A stretch of DNA of 28,918 bases from a virus. The stretch is from positions 1 to 28,918 of IMG/VR virus record IMGVR_UViG_3300046460_000116; one strand, given 5' to 3'. The notes beneath the pieces are model-generated. The model searched no databases. It had not been told where the DNA came from and saw only the letters and a program-made list of their open reading frames with translations. Positions 20,454 through 28,918 of the stretch are shown one piece after another (the first letter of the stretch is position 1; the number at the start of each line of letters is the position of its first letter). The translations under genes were made by a program, and so were the position numbers.

Positions 20454-20801
20454 ATGCCGCGTGGCATTCCCAACGCAAAGCCGATCATCGAAGCGCCTGA
20501 GCCTGTAGCATCTGAGCCTGCCATCAAGATGGTCGCCATGAAGCTGCTCCGGCACTATCGCCCGGTCGGCGCCTATGAAGTCGTCGGCTACCTGAAGACC
20601 GCAATCGAGCGCAAGCAGTCTGATGGCACGGTCAAGGTGATCGAGCCGGAAGAGTACATTCCCGGCCAGCAGGCGCCAGCACCATTCCCGGGTGTCGTCT
20701 CCACCGGCAAGGTGTGGGCAAACACCACGATCCTGGTTCCGGAAGACGAAGGCAAGACCATGCGTCGCCTTGGGATCGCTGAGCGTGACTTCGAAGATTG
20801 A
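20454..20801 (+). CDS. Hypothetical 115-aa head or connector protein
   Basis: The N-terminus is Pro-rich (MPRGIPNAKPIIEAPEP) and is followed by MKLLRHYRPVGAYEVVGYL, then a Pro-rich segment and a charged end (TMRRLGIAERDFED). It is one of four small genes in the usual place of head-completion proteins. No specific family is known. AAGGAG precedes the ATG. Confidence 0.65.
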   Translation: MPRGIPNAKPIIEAPEPVASEPAIKMVAMKLLRHYRPVGAYEVVGYLKTAIERKQSDGTVKVIEPEEYIPGQQAPAPFPGVVSTGKVWANTTILVPEDEGKTMRRLGIAERDFED

Positions 20802-21156
20802 TCCGGAGCGGATCAACATTCCAGACGATGCCTGGAAGCTGATCGAGGTCACGGAAGACTTTCATCGTTACGAGGCGCCGCTAGAGCGTCTTGCCAACGG
20901 CGATGTCGTCTATGTCCGCAAGACCGTCCCGCGTGGGCTGGTGGCCTTCCTTGAGGACAACAAGCGGTCTTTCGATGAAAGCCAGGGCAAGCGCTTCGGT
21001 GACGGTAAGATCGTCGGGCGCATTCCTCTCAACGTGCTGTTCGACCCCAAGCTGCAGATTGCGGAGAAAATCCGCGAAGGCGACCGGGACCACATGAAGT
21101 GGTTTCTCAACTCTGAAGCAGCGCTGCCTTATCGACGGTTTCGGGGGAAAGTATGA
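20785..21156 (+). CDS. Hypothetical 123-aa head or connector protein
   Basis: GTG at 20785 is chosen as the start, overlapping the previous gene by 17 nt. Its ribosome-binding site is weak. The protein reads DAWKLIEVTEDFHRYEAPLE, then YVRKTVPRGLVAFLEDNKRS, and ends ALPYRRFRGKV. It is a compact alpha/beta protein with basic ends. The position suggests head completion or adaptor assembly, which is inferred from the neighbours. Confidence 0.55.
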   Translation: MTSKIDPERINIPDDAWKLIEVTEDFHRYEAPLERLANGDVVYVRKTVPRGLVAFLEDNKRSFDESQGKRFGDGKIVGRIPLNVLFDPKLQIAEKIREGDRDHMKWFLNSEAALPYRRFRGKV

Positions 21157-21767
21157 CCACGCTCGCCACCTACTCCGATCTCGTCACCGCGATCACGACA
21201 GACTGGCCGGCTCGTCCCGATATTCTGGCGAACGCCGATCAGTTCATTGTCCTTGCTGAAGCCATCTTCAATTCGAAGCTTCGCATGCGGCAGATGGAGA
21301 CCACAGCTACACTGACGCCGGTGTCCAATCTCTGCACGCTGCCGACCGACTACATCGAATACAAGCGCGTTGTGGAAGTCGCGTCAATCCGCCGTCCACT
21401 CGACTACATCACCGAAGATGCAGCGGATCGGCTCTATCCCGACCGCGCATCCGGACTGGCGTGTAATTTTACGATCCTCGGTACGCAGTTGATGGCGTTT
21501 CCGCTGTCCACGAACAACATCGAACTGACCTATTACCAGAAGATCCCGGCGCTTTCGGGATCGAACACGACCAACTGGCTTCTGACCGCGCATCCCAACG
21601 CCTACCTTCATGCCTGCCTGCTCTATGTCGGGGAGTACATCAAGGATGCCGAGCGCATCAGCGGCGAATCTCAGTTCCTCCAGAGCTATATCGACCTCAT
21701 GCAGAGCGTCGATAATCGCGGCAAGTTCGGCAATGCCGGCGTCACCTTGACAGGCTGCACGCCGTGA
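21153..21767 (+). CDS. Head-tail adaptor protein
   Basis: The 204-aa protein is helical at the start (YSDLVTAITTDWPARPDILA, then EAIFNSKLRMRQME) with a central beta segment and a C-terminal helix (ACLLYVGEYIKDAERI). This is the pattern of the phage adaptor family that binds below the portal ring in short-tailed phages (SU10 and P22 gp4-like). The overlap with both neighbours (ATGA) fits a portal-adaptor-hub assembly order. Confidence 0.75.
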   Translation: MTTLATYSDLVTAITTDWPARPDILANADQFIVLAEAIFNSKLRMRQMETTATLTPVSNLCTLPTDYIEYKRVVEVASIRRPLDYITEDAADRLYPDRASGLACNFTILGTQLMAFPLSTNNIELTYYQKIPALSGSNTTNWLLTAHPNAYLHACLLYVGEYIKDAERISGESQFLQSYIDLMQSVDNRGKFGNAGVTLTGCTP

Positions 21768-23209
21768 TATCGTTCCCGCCATTTGAGCCGGATCGATCGA
21801 TCTTCAACCCGGCCTCATCCATCAATGTCGTCAATTGCGTGCCTGTTGCGGATGGCTGGGGGCCGATGCCCGATCTCACAGTGATCTCCACCGCGCTGGC
21901 CTCGGCATGCCTCGGAGCGGTCTATGCGAGGACATCAGCGGGAGCCTATCGCATCTTCGCCGGCACAACGACCAAGCTCTACGAGTATAATTCCGCCACC
22001 CTTGGCTGGACCGATATTACCCGTCTGGCTGGCGGCAATTATGCGGTTCCTGCCGGCGACAAATGGTCGTTCACCGTTTTCGGCTCGAACCTCATCGCCC
22101 ACAACATTACGGATGACATCCAGTTCATAAACATCAATTCCGGCACGAATTTCGCGCTCCTGACCGGCTCTCCTCCGAAGGCGAAATATAGCTGGATCGC
22201 GGGCGAATATCTCTGCCTCGGCAACATCGCCAGCTTCCCTAACCGTATCATGACATCGGGTATTGGCGATGCGACGTATTGGACGATTGGTTCCAAGGGC
22301 TGCGACATTCAGGACTTCCCCGATGGTGAGGAAGTCATGGGCGGCAGGGGCTCGCAACAGGGCGCCGTGATCTTCCAGCGGACCCGCATTCGCTCAATGA
22401 CGGTCACCACGGGTGATTTCTCGTTTCGCACCGACGTGCTCAACCAGGATCGCGGCGTTGTTTCCCCTCTGTCCATCGCGGAAATCGCACCGGGCCAGTA
22501 TTTCTACTATTCGTCGGATGGGTTCTTTCTCGGTGTTGAGGGCAACGCAATCGGCCGCGAGCGTGTCGACAAATGGTTCGACAGCCAGATCGACCGATCT
22601 GCTACAAACGAAATCAAGGCAATGCCTGACCCGTTCCAGAAGATCGTCTGGGTGCAGGCCAAGAAGGTCGACACGACCAAATTCCTCCTCGGCTACCATT
22701 GGGGGCTGGATCGCTGGTGCTACGCATCGAGCAACGTCACCGACATGGCCTCACTGGTTACGCCGGCCGTCACCATTGACGGTATGGACCTCTACTACGC
22801 CACAATAGATACTGCGGACGTGCCGTTCGATAGCCGCCTGTTTACCGGTGGCACGCCGACCATGGCTGTCTTCGATACCTCAAACCGGCTCTGCTACCTC
22901 TCGGGCACGGCAAGGGCTGCAACGCTCGACACGCCGGACACCGAACTCAACCCAGGCATGAGGAGCTTCCTTCAGCAAGCGAGGGTCTATACCGACGCGC
23001 CGACATTCACCGTCCGCCCGATCACATCGGACTATCATGGCGGGACAAGGACGGTCGGCAATGCGGTCACGCCATATCCGTCGACTGCAACGGTCAACTT
23101 CCGCACGCCAGGCCGCATCCATGGCTTCAGGATGGAAATCCCGGCTGCGACGGACTGGCATCAGGTGATTGGAATTGAGGCAACCGCGAAGGTGGAGGGC
23201 CAGCGGTGA
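21764..23209 (+). CDS. P22 gp10-like tail hub or DNA-stabilisation protein
   Basis: A 481-aa beta-rich protein with repeated strands (TTTKLYEYNSATLGWTDIT, then KWSFTVFGSNLIAHNITD) that suggest a propeller. The start FEPDRSIFNPASSINVVNCV resembles tail-hub proteins. P22 gp10 closes the adaptor and supports the tailspike. The same place between adaptor and tailspike is seen here. The assignment is from layout and fold type, without an identified motif. Confidence 0.7.
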   Translation: MISFPPFEPDRSIFNPASSINVVNCVPVADGWGPMPDLTVISTALASACLGAVYARTSAGAYRIFAGTTTKLYEYNSATLGWTDITRLAGGNYAVPAGDKWSFTVFGSNLIAHNITDDIQFININSGTNFALLTGSPPKAKYSWIAGEYLCLGNIASFPNRIMTSGIGDATYWTIGSKGCDIQDFPDGEEVMGGRGSQQGAVIFQRTRIRSMTVTTGDFSFRTDVLNQDRGVVSPLSIAEIAPGQYFYYSSDGFFLGVEGNAIGRERVDKWFDSQIDRSATNEIKAMPDPFQKIVWVQAKKVDTTKFLLGYHWGLDRWCYASSNVTDMASLVTPAVTIDGMDLYYATIDTADVPFDSRLFTGGTPTMAVFDTSNRLCYLSGTARAATLDTPDTELNPGMRSFLQQARVYTDAPTFTVRPITSDYHGGTRTVGNAVTPYPSTATVNFRTPGRIHGFRMEIPAATDWHQVIGIEATAKVEGQR

Positions 23210-24474
23210 ACCTTTCGACATTCGGACGCCGCTGGATAGCCTTGCCAAATGCGGTGTTTGCACTGTCGTTTCTTGGTATTCGCGAGGCACTTTCGGCCAA
23301 TCGGACTTACTATGTTCGCGCGGATGGCAACGATGCAAATACCGGCCGTGTCGATAACGCCGGTGGGGCGTTCCTGACGATCCAAAAGGCCATCGACACC
23401 GTTCGCGACAAGATCGACACGGCGGGCTTTGATATAACAGTTCAATGCCGGACTGGAACCTACGCGACCGGGTGGCTTGATGGCCCGATAACAGGTGGCG
23501 GGACGCTCTCGATTCTAGGCGACAGGACGAACGCTGCGGCATGGGATAACTGCGCTGTAGTTGGCGGCTTCCTCGCTACGAACGGCGCGCAATTCTTTGT
23601 GCGCGGCTTCAAGATTTCCAGCACCGCCGCTAGCACATGGTCGCTTTACGCGAGCGGTGCGGGGTCAAGCATTACTTGGAGCGAGATCAATTTCGGCGCG
23701 GTGACTGGCGGTGCCGATCACATGATCGCGACTGATCGCGGCGTGCTTATCAACGATATCGCACCATCGCCATACAAGATCACGGGCGGCGCGCTCAACC
23801 ACTATCACTCCACGGAAGGCGGTCATATCCGGATCGCAGCGCAGGTCGTGGCGATCACAGGGACACCGGCCTTCACCGGCCAGTTCGCCGGCTGCGCTTC
23901 GAGCGACATATACGTGGTCGGCGTCACCTATTCAGGGGCGACCACAGGCAAGGCCTACCTGACCCACTTGAACGGCGTGATCCGGGCCGGTCTGGACACT
24001 CGAAACGTATTTCCTGGCAACGTCAACGGCGAAGAGAAGAACGGTGGTCGCCTTGATGGTGCGCCGCTGTTTGCAGCCAACAAGAATGGCACCAATCAGG
24101 TCATTGCAAATGGTGGCTGGGTCAAGGTCACCATGGGGACAGTGGCGCAACAGATAGGTGGCGACTACACTGCGGGAACCAGCATATGGGTTCCGCGCTC
24201 CGGTGCGGCGGTTATCTCTGCTACGGTCACCTTCTCGGCATTCAATGCAGTCAACGAGATATGTGGCCTCTCTATTTTCAAGAACGCCGCCGAGTACAAA
24301 AGCGTCCTGTTCAACAGCACACACGTCACAAACCCGCAGTCGGCGACAATCACGATTGAGGATATCTGCAACGGCGGCGACACCTACGAGGTTTACGCAC
24401 GCGGCGGGAACGCGGGCAACAGCACGATCCATGGCAGTACCGCATGGACCTATTGGTCCGGCCGGCAATTCTAA
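23206..24474 (+). CDS. Tailspike-like protein with beta-helix
   Basis: The 422-aa protein starts GTG with GTGA overlap. After a hydrophobic N-terminus, residues 34-65 (YYVRADGNDANTG, then AFLTIQKAIDTV) match the start of pectate-lyase-type right-handed beta-helix domains. The middle is Gly-rich with repeating short strands. The C-terminal 130 residues (VIANGGWVKVTMGTV onward) look like a jelly-roll-type domain. Tailspikes bind and usually cut cell-surface polysaccharide. Catalytic residues cannot be named from the sequence. It probably determines host range. Confidence 0.75.
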   Translation: MNLSTFGRRWIALPNAVFALSFLGIREALSANRTYYVRADGNDANTGRVDNAGGAFLTIQKAIDTVRDKIDTAGFDITVQCRTGTYATGWLDGPITGGGTLSILGDRTNAAAWDNCAVVGGFLATNGAQFFVRGFKISSTAASTWSLYASGAGSSITWSEINFGAVTGGADHMIATDRGVLINDIAPSPYKITGGALNHYHSTEGGHIRIAAQVVAITGTPAFTGQFAGCASSDIYVVGVTYSGATTGKAYLTHLNGVIRAGLDTRNVFPGNVNGEEKNGGRLDGAPLFAANKNGTNQVIANGGWVKVTMGTVAQQIGGDYTAGTSIWVPRSGAAVISATVTFSAFNAVNEICGLSIFKNAAEYKSVLFNSTHVTNPQSATITIEDICNGGDTYEVYARGGNAGNSTIHGSTAWTYWSGRQF

Positions 24475-24492
24475 TGCTTTAGAGGCTGAGAA

Positions 24493-24867
24493 ATGCGTGA
24501 AGTTTCCAACGCCAACGGCCTCAACGAACCGATATCACTACTTCTGACCGCGACAACCGTAACGGACGTGCTTTCCATCTCTGCAGGGACCGTCTCAACG
24601 ACGCTTGTCTATGGCGCGATCATCGTCAACGACGACACGGCGACGTGCCTGGTTAACCTCTACTGGACGCTAAACGCGACCGATTATGGGATTTTCTCTC
24701 ATACGATAGGGGCCGGGGAGACCATGACGGTTGGTTTTGACGTGCCGCTGAAGCTCTACGCCAAGTCCACCGCGCGCAAGATCCGCGCCAAGGCAGCGAC
24801 GGCTAACAAGGTGACAATTACGGTGCTCTCTGCGCTCTCCGGCCAAACGACAGATGCTGCAAACTAA
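24493..24867 (+). CDS. Hypothetical 124-aa beta-rich virion protein
   Basis: Strand-rich and Thr-rich (SLLLTATTVTDVLSISAGTV, then VYGAIIVNDDTATCLVNLYW), ending with a basic segment and a polar tail. It lies immediately after the tailspike and overlaps the next gene by 14 nt, so it may be a tailspike partner or a minor tail protein. It recalls the type of protein at 17362 but sequence similarity is weak. Confidence 0.55.
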   Translation: MREVSNANGLNEPISLLLTATTVTDVLSISAGTVSTTLVYGAIIVNDDTATCLVNLYWTLNATDYGIFSHTIGAGETMTVGFDVPLKLYAKSTARKIRAKAATANKVTITVLSALSGQTTDAAN

Positions 24868-25267
24868 CCTCTGGCCGACCGCTCAGGTCGATGCCATTTG
24901 GCCGCATATCGCGGAAGGTATCCATCGGTCTTGCGTCAAGTCAGGCGGGCAGTTGTCAGCCGGCTGGCTCTGGCAGGAATGCAGGGCAGGGAACGCCTAC
25001 CTCTACATCGTGAGCGACGGCGAAGCGCTTCACGGCGCATCGATCTTCGCCTTCAGGGAATGGCCTTCCGGGCTTCGGTATGTCGGCCTCGCTCTTTGGG
25101 GCCAAGATGCGAAAGACTGGTTCGAAATCCTGCATGAGAAGGTCAAGGAAGACGCTCGCCAAGGTGGTGCTGTCGCCGTGGTCGATGCCGCCAGACCGGG
25201 CATGAAGAACTACTACAAATCGAAGGCCATCAAGACGGTTCAGATTGTCTATGAGGAGCGGCTATGA
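24854..25267 (+). CDS. Hypothetical 137-aa protein, possible GNAT-like fold
   Basis: The order LWPTAQVDAIWPHIAEGI, then AYLYIVSDGEALHGASIF, then YVGLALWGQDAKDWFEILHE and a VVDAARPGM strand could form an acetyltransferase-like alpha/beta sheet. T7-type phages carry a virion protein with a similar fold near the tail genes. No acetyl-CoA loop (R-x-x-G-x-G/A) is visible, so enzyme activity is doubtful. ATGA links it to the next gene. Confidence 0.5.
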   Translation: MLQTNLWPTAQVDAIWPHIAEGIHRSCVKSGGQLSAGWLWQECRAGNAYLYIVSDGEALHGASIFAFREWPSGLRYVGLALWGQDAKDWFEILHEKVKEDARQGGAVAVVDAARPGMKNYYKSKAIKTVQIVYEERL

Positions 25268-25488
25268 CAGCTAAGGTTGTAGGCTTCAAACCGGCGTCTG
25301 TCGGTTCCGGCTTTCGTTTCGATTCCGATGAAATCCTTGAGCAAGCCAAGGGCCAAAGCTTTATCACTTTCGCGATTATCGGCGAGCTTGAAGACGGCAC
25401 AATCTGGACGGACGGCAACGCCAACCCGGGCGAAACCCTCGTCCCCATGGAACGCGCAAAACACCATCTCGTATTCGGTGAGGACTAG
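25264..25488 (+). CDS. Small 74-aa hypothetical protein
   Basis: The protein begins MTAKVVGFKPASVGSGFRFD and has a helix followed by a strand-turn-strand (ITFAIIGELEDGTIWTDGN). The ATGA overlap and the context within the virion gene block support a translated gene. Function unknown. Confidence 0.65.
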   Translation: MTAKVVGFKPASVGSGFRFDSDEILEQAKGQSFITFAIIGELEDGTIWTDGNANPGETLVPMERAKHHLVFGED

Positions 25489-25490
25489 CC

Positions 25491-26339
25491 ATGAGCGGCG
25501 ACAACAAGACCACGACGACAGCCAGCAACCAGCCCTATAAGGCGGCTACGCCCCTTCTCGACAAGGGCATGGGCGATGCATTGAAGCAATATAATGCCGG
25601 GGGTCTCGTCAAACCAAACACCATGTCGACGGTGGTTCCGTTCTCCCAGCAGACACAGCAGGGCATGTCGTCTCTCGGCAATCTCGCCACCGCCAATTCG
25701 AACGGGCAGGGGCTTTCGGGGCAGTATCAGAACATCATCAACAACGGCGGTTATAACGCTGACCAGCAGAGCGCGGTCAACAACATCAAGCAGACCGCGA
25801 ACAGCTCCTACGATATGAACGCCAACCCCGGCTTTGCCAACGTGCTCCAGCAGGCTCAGGACGCGGCTACAGGCTCCGTCAACGGTCTCGCAGCAGGAAT
25901 GGGCCGCTATGACAGCGGAACGCATCAGGGCGTGCTTGGCAAGACCGTGGGCGATGTCACCGGCAATCTCGTCAACAGCGATTTCCAGAACTGGCTTGGC
26001 CGCAAGGACAGCGCACAGCAGCAGTTGTTCAATGCAGGACAGCAGGGCCAGACCAATCTTGGAAACGCCTACACAGGCGCACAAGCCCCGGCAAACACCA
26101 ACATGCAGCTCGGCCAGATGAATGAGGATCTGTATGGGCGCACGCTCAACGATCAGCTGCGGATTGCCAATGAGCGGTCCAACGCTCCGCTCGCCAATAT
26201 CCAGGCATTGCTTGCAGCTGCGAACGGAGCAGGTTCTTACGGCACCAACACCCAGACCGCGCAGGGTCCAAATAACACCTTCTCCAACATCGCGGGCGGC
26301 ATACTCGGCGGCGGTAGCCTTCTCGGAGGGCTTTTCTGA
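25491..26339 (+). CDS. Gln/Asn/Gly-rich virion protein, probable ejection protein
   Basis: The 282-aa protein is rich in Asn, Gln, Gly and Ala, with few charges (QQTQQGMSSLGNLATANSNG), and ends in a hydrophobic Gly-rich tail (SNIAGGILGGGSLLGG). In P22-like phages such proteins are carried inside the head and leave with DNA to build a conduit. The assignment follows from the position after tail genes and composition, not from a specific domain. The next gene starts inside its stop (TGATG). Confidence 0.6.
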   Translation: MSGDNKTTTTASNQPYKAATPLLDKGMGDALKQYNAGGLVKPNTMSTVVPFSQQTQQGMSSLGNLATANSNGQGLSGQYQNIINNGGYNADQQSAVNNIKQTANSSYDMNANPGFANVLQQAQDAATGSVNGLAAGMGRYDSGTHQGVLGKTVGDVTGNLVNSDFQNWLGRKDSAQQQLFNAGQQGQTNLGNAYTGAQAPANTNMQLGQMNEDLYGRTLNDQLRIANERSNAPLANIQALLAAANGAGSYGTNTQTAQGPNNTFSNIAGGILGGGSLLGGLF

Positions 26340-26695
26340 TGTCCGGCGGCGGCAAGAAATCCACAGCGAAGACCAATACGCCAGCGGCCACGACGCAGCC
26401 GATGCAGACGGTTCAACCCGGAATGCCGGGCCAGATCGATGCGCTTTCCCAGCAACTGGCGGCTGGCTTCGGTCAACAGCCAGCCGACATCATGACGCAG
26501 TTGATGCAGTACTATCAGCCGATGTCGCTGCCCAACTATGCGCCTGTGACGCCAACAACCCCAACGCCAACCACACCAACCCCGGCGACCCCAAGGCCCC
26601 AGACGACGCGTGATCAATGGACGCCTCCCACGTCGTCATCGGGTCTCGGCCTGTTTGGGAATGGTTCCACCCGATCCGGGGGATCGAATAGATGA
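26339..26695 (+). CDS. Pro/Thr-rich 118-aa virion protein
   Basis: After a basic N-terminus and a Gln-rich helix (IDALSQQLAAGFGQQPADIM) the chain becomes a Thr-Pro repeat (about 65-85, TPTTPTPTTPTPATPRP) and a Gly/Ser tail. Extended Pro-Thr linkers join folded parts in virion proteins or keep chains apart. TGATG and ATGA overlaps to both neighbours place it in the ejection-protein block. Confidence 0.6.
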   Translation: MSGGGKKSTAKTNTPAATTQPMQTVQPGMPGQIDALSQQLAAGFGQQPADIMTQLMQYYQPMSLPNYAPVTPTTPTPTTPTPATPRPQTTRDQWTPPTSSSGLGLFGNGSTRSGGSNR

Positions 26696-27729
26696 GCATC
26701 TTTGATTCCATCTTCGGCCAGCAGGCACAGGTTCCGGGCTCAACCCAGCAGCCATCCGGCTTGCAACAGTTGTTCTCCCCGGATGTCGCCATGCCAGTGG
26801 CTGCGGCACTTCTCGGCAATCAGGGCAACGCTACCAATTTCGGCAATGCGCTCGGCGCCTACGGACAGGTGAAGGCTCAGACTGCTCAGAAGAACAAGAC
26901 CATGGATTTCTTCCGCCAGCAGGCGCCGGAATATGCGCAGATGGTCGATGCCGGGCTTCCTCTCGAACAGGCGTGGCAGAGCTACACGAAACAGCGCTAC
27001 GCCCAGAAGGGGCAGGGCATCGTCAACGCTGGCGGCGGCAATCTGTATGATTCCGAAACGGGTAAGTGGCTTTCCGCTCCCGGTGGTGGCGCGGAAGGTA
27101 TCGCCGGTCTCCAGCCGGTGTGGTTGCAGGGTCCGAACGGTGAGCCGGTTCTTGGCCAGATGACCAAGGATGGCAAGGTTATCCGCTCCCAGATCGAAGA
27201 GGGCCTAACGCCGGTCAGCCCCTACCAGAAGTCGTTCGAAACAAGCCGTGGCACGAAAGAGGGCGGTGTGGTCGGCGAAGCAGCCGGAGCGCTCCCCGGC
27301 GTTACTCAGATGGCTCAAAAAATCAACGATCAGGTTGAAGCCATCAAGAACGACAGTAGCCTTCCGAACGTGCTTGGCCCGTGGGATTCGCGGACGCCTG
27401 CTATCCTTCCGGGCAGCGTTGGAGTGCAGACCAAGATCGACGCACTCAAAGGTGGCGCGTTCCTCCAGGCTCGGAATTTGCTTAAGGGCGGTGGCGCGAT
27501 CACCGACTATGAAGGCCAGAAAGCCGAAGCAGCATTCGCGCGTCTCAACCAGGCTCAGAGTGAAGAGGATTTCAAGGCCGCTCTGGACGAGTTCAATATG
27601 TACGTGCAGCAGGGCCTCTACAAGCTTCAGCAGCAGGCCGGGCAGCAGCGCATGGGCGGCGGTTATCCCCAGCAGCAGCCACAGGGCGCTCCGACCGTTG
27701 ACTACAAATCACGCTATGGGCTCGACTGA
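26692..27729 (+). CDS. Probable internal virion (ejection) protein, 345 aa
   Basis: The N-terminus (SIFDSIFGQQAQVPGSTQQ) is hydrophobic and Gln-rich, the middle has GNALGAYGQVKAQTAQKNKT and a long helix-rich section, and the C-terminus is a Gln-rich coil with GGGYPQQQPQG. It has no recognised domain. The overlaps with neighbours, the similar composition and the place before a very large protein suggest it is injected with the DNA. Confidence 0.6.
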   Translation: MSIFDSIFGQQAQVPGSTQQPSGLQQLFSPDVAMPVAAALLGNQGNATNFGNALGAYGQVKAQTAQKNKTMDFFRQQAPEYAQMVDAGLPLEQAWQSYTKQRYAQKGQGIVNAGGGNLYDSETGKWLSAPGGGAEGIAGLQPVWLQGPNGEPVLGQMTKDGKVIRSQIEEGLTPVSPYQKSFETSRGTKEGGVVGEAAGALPGVTQMAQKINDQVEAIKNDSSLPNVLGPWDSRTPAILPGSVGVQTKIDALKGGAFLQARNLLKGGGAITDYEGQKAEAAFARLNQAQSEEDFKAALDEFNMYVQQGLYKLQQQAGQQRMGGGYPQQQPQGAPTVDYKSRYGLD

Positions 27730-28918
27730 TGGCAACGCGGCAGGCCAGCCCGATTGGACCTTTCCCCGGAATGCGGCCGGGGAATATTGATCTTGCGAAG
27801 CGGCCGATAGTTCATAACCCAGACGGCTCGTACAGCACAGTTCGGTCAATGTCGTTTGGGACGGACAACGGCGAAACGTTGGTGCCTACTGTCTCCCCGG
27901 ACGGGCAGATTATGTCCGATCAGCAGTCGATGGACCAATACGGGCAGACTGGTCAGAACCTGGGCCAATTCGACACACCGGAACACGCCGATATGTACGC
28001 TCAAGCGCTGCACAAGGCCCAGGACCAGTACTACGGCGCTCAAGCGCAGTCAGGTGGCGGTATGGCTGACCTCGCTCGCATCAAAAGCAATGTCGCCAAG
28101 ATGGCCGCGCAAAACGCGCCACCGGAAGACATTGACGGCTATATCGCCTCGGAAGGCGTGACCGTTGATGACGTGCGGAATTTCAAAGCCGCGCCGCAGG
28201 CCGCGCCAGCAGGCAACAACATCGAATCCCTCATTCGCGGAACGGAACAGGCACCGGCACCAGGCGTTGGTGAGGACATGGCCCGTAGCGCGGCAACCGG
28301 CGTCCGCCAAGGCGTCGAAAGCATGGCTGGCGGGTTTGGCGATGCCAACAAAATGAGTGGCGACATGGCGGGTTGGGCCGCCGGCAAACTCGGCTTTGGT
28401 GAGACAGGCCAGAACGTTGCTTCGTGGATTGGTAGCCACGCCACGCCCATGGCGATGATGCCGTCGACGGATGACATCCGGCAAGGCACCACGCCAGTCC
28501 TCGGGGAGAACTACCAGCCGCAGACCGTCGCGGGGGAATATGCCCGTACAGCCGGCCAATTCGCTCCCGGCGCTGCTCTTGGGCCCGGCGGGCTGATGCG
28601 CAAAGCTGCAATGACAGCTGTCCCCGCGATCGCTTCGGAAACTGCCGGCCAGATGACCAAGGGGACCGCCTACGAAGGCCCGGCTCGGTTCGTCGGTGGC
28701 TTGGCGGGTGGCGTTGCGTCAGCGGGCCGCAACGTGTCACCCAAGGGGATGTTGCCGGCCGCTCGCACCGCCGATGATCTCGCCGCTGAAGCCAATTCGC
28801 TCTATAAGCAGGCAGATCAAGCCGGCGTCACCATCAAGGCTCCTGCCGTCACGAAACTGGCGGCAAACATCGAATTTGCGGCTGGACGGCTGAACGATAA
28901 ATTGCGCCCGAACACTCA
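27729..28918 (+). CDS. Large internal virion protein, cut by window edge
   Basis: The frame is open from the ATG at 27729 (TGATG with the previous stop) to the last base, so at least 396 residues are present and the rest lies outside the window. Residues 15-105 form a module I have met in phage structural proteins: MRPGNIDLAKRPIVHNPDGS, then TVRSMSFGTDNGETLVPTV, GQTGQNLGQFDTPEHADMYA and a helix. Gly/Ala-rich segments near 230-330 could cross a membrane. A lytic or protease domain may follow beyond the edge, as in many ejection proteins, but it cannot be seen. Confidence 0.75.
   Translation, partial: MATRQASPIGPFPGMRPGNIDLAKRPIVHNPDGSYSTVRSMSFGTDNGETLVPTVSPDGQIMSDQQSMDQYGQTGQNLGQFDTPEHADMYAQALHKAQDQYYGAQAQSGGGMADLARIKSNVAKMAAQNAPPEDIDGYIASEGVTVDDVRNFKAAPQAAPAGNNIESLIRGTEQAPAPGVGEDMARSAATGVRQGVESMAGGFGDANKMSGDMAGWAAGKLGFGETGQNVASWIGSHATPMAMMPSTDDIRQGTTPVLGENYQPQTVAGEYARTAGQFAPGAALGPGGLMRKAAMTAVPAIASETAGQMTKGTAYEGPARFVGGLAGGVASAGRNVSPKGMLPAARTADDLAAEANSLYKQADQAGVTIKAPAVTKLAANIEFAAGRLNDKLRPNT

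Noticed and set aside
18583-20478. Minus-strand open frame of 631 codons opposite the scaffold and capsid genes
   Set aside because: It is a shadow of two well-supported genes with high third-position GC. Its composition (many Arg, Gly, His, Val) is that of an antisense frame and it has no domain or ribosome-binding site.
22880-23542. Minus-strand frame of 220 codons opposite the tail hub and tailspike
   Set aside because: It has shadow composition rich in Arg, Ser and Cys and crosses two real genes.
24854-25267. Confident call of an acetyltransferase
   Set aside because: The fold order is suggestive, but the acetyl-CoA binding loop is not visible.
1-28918. tRNA genes, rRNA, insertion sequences, integrase and attachment sites
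   Set aside because: No cloverleaf, transposase motif, tyrosine or serine recombinase motif, or att-like repeat was found by reading. A dedicated scan was not possible.

Overview
The window is the left and central part of a temperate podovirus-like phage genome or prophage. I infer an alphaproteobacterial host, probably Rhizobiales, from the moderately high GC, the codon use, and several small proteins that look like uncharacterised proteins I associate with rhizobial phages. This was not verified by any search. The lytic and lysogenic control region, the replication module, and the head and tail block can be read. Lysis genes and an integrase are not visible and may lie outside the window.

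Layout. (1) 16-6123, leftward: eighteen small, tightly coupled genes, mostly joined by ATGA, GTGA or TGATG overlaps. They include an ERF single-strand annealing protein, an HNH nuclease, a Lar-like anti-restriction protein and many unknowns. They are read from a sigma70-like promoter at 6148-6177. (2) 6148-7712, the switch: an S24 (LexA/CI-type) repressor is transcribed leftward and ends at a terminator at 6231-6266. A divergent Cro/YdaS-like gene faces it. An exact 14-bp sequence is present at both the leftward promoter and the Cro promoter and is the best operator candidate. (3) 7712-12560, rightward early genes: small unknowns, RusA resolvase, a lambda-O-like replication protein whose own coding sequence carries tandem 10-bp iterons followed by a purine tract (a lambda-type origin), a lambda-P-position protein, and a protein with a DnaA domain IV. 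(4) 12557-13390, late control: a phage NusG/RfaH-family protein, then a sigma70-like promoter and a terminator just downstream, which resembles lambda Q-pR'-tR' in layout. (5) 13390-28918, rightward late genes: small and large terminase, a P22-type portal, scaffold, an SU10-like major capsid protein, a decoration-like protein, head-tail adaptors, a gp10-like tail hub, a beta-helix tailspike, and several Gln/Gly-rich ejection or internal virion proteins. The last of these is cut by the window edge.

How it may work (inference). The S24 repressor holds both early promoters off through the CGCTACA-type operators. After induction, the leftward operon supplies recombination and anti-host functions, and the rightward operon supplies replication from the origin inside the O-like gene. 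The DnaA-domain protein and several DnaA-box sequences suggest crosstalk with host initiation. The NusG-like protein, the last early gene, then lets polymerase pass the leader terminator into the late operon. A dnaX-type slippery site sits between two small genes just before the NusG gene and is set up for a -1 frameshift fusion.
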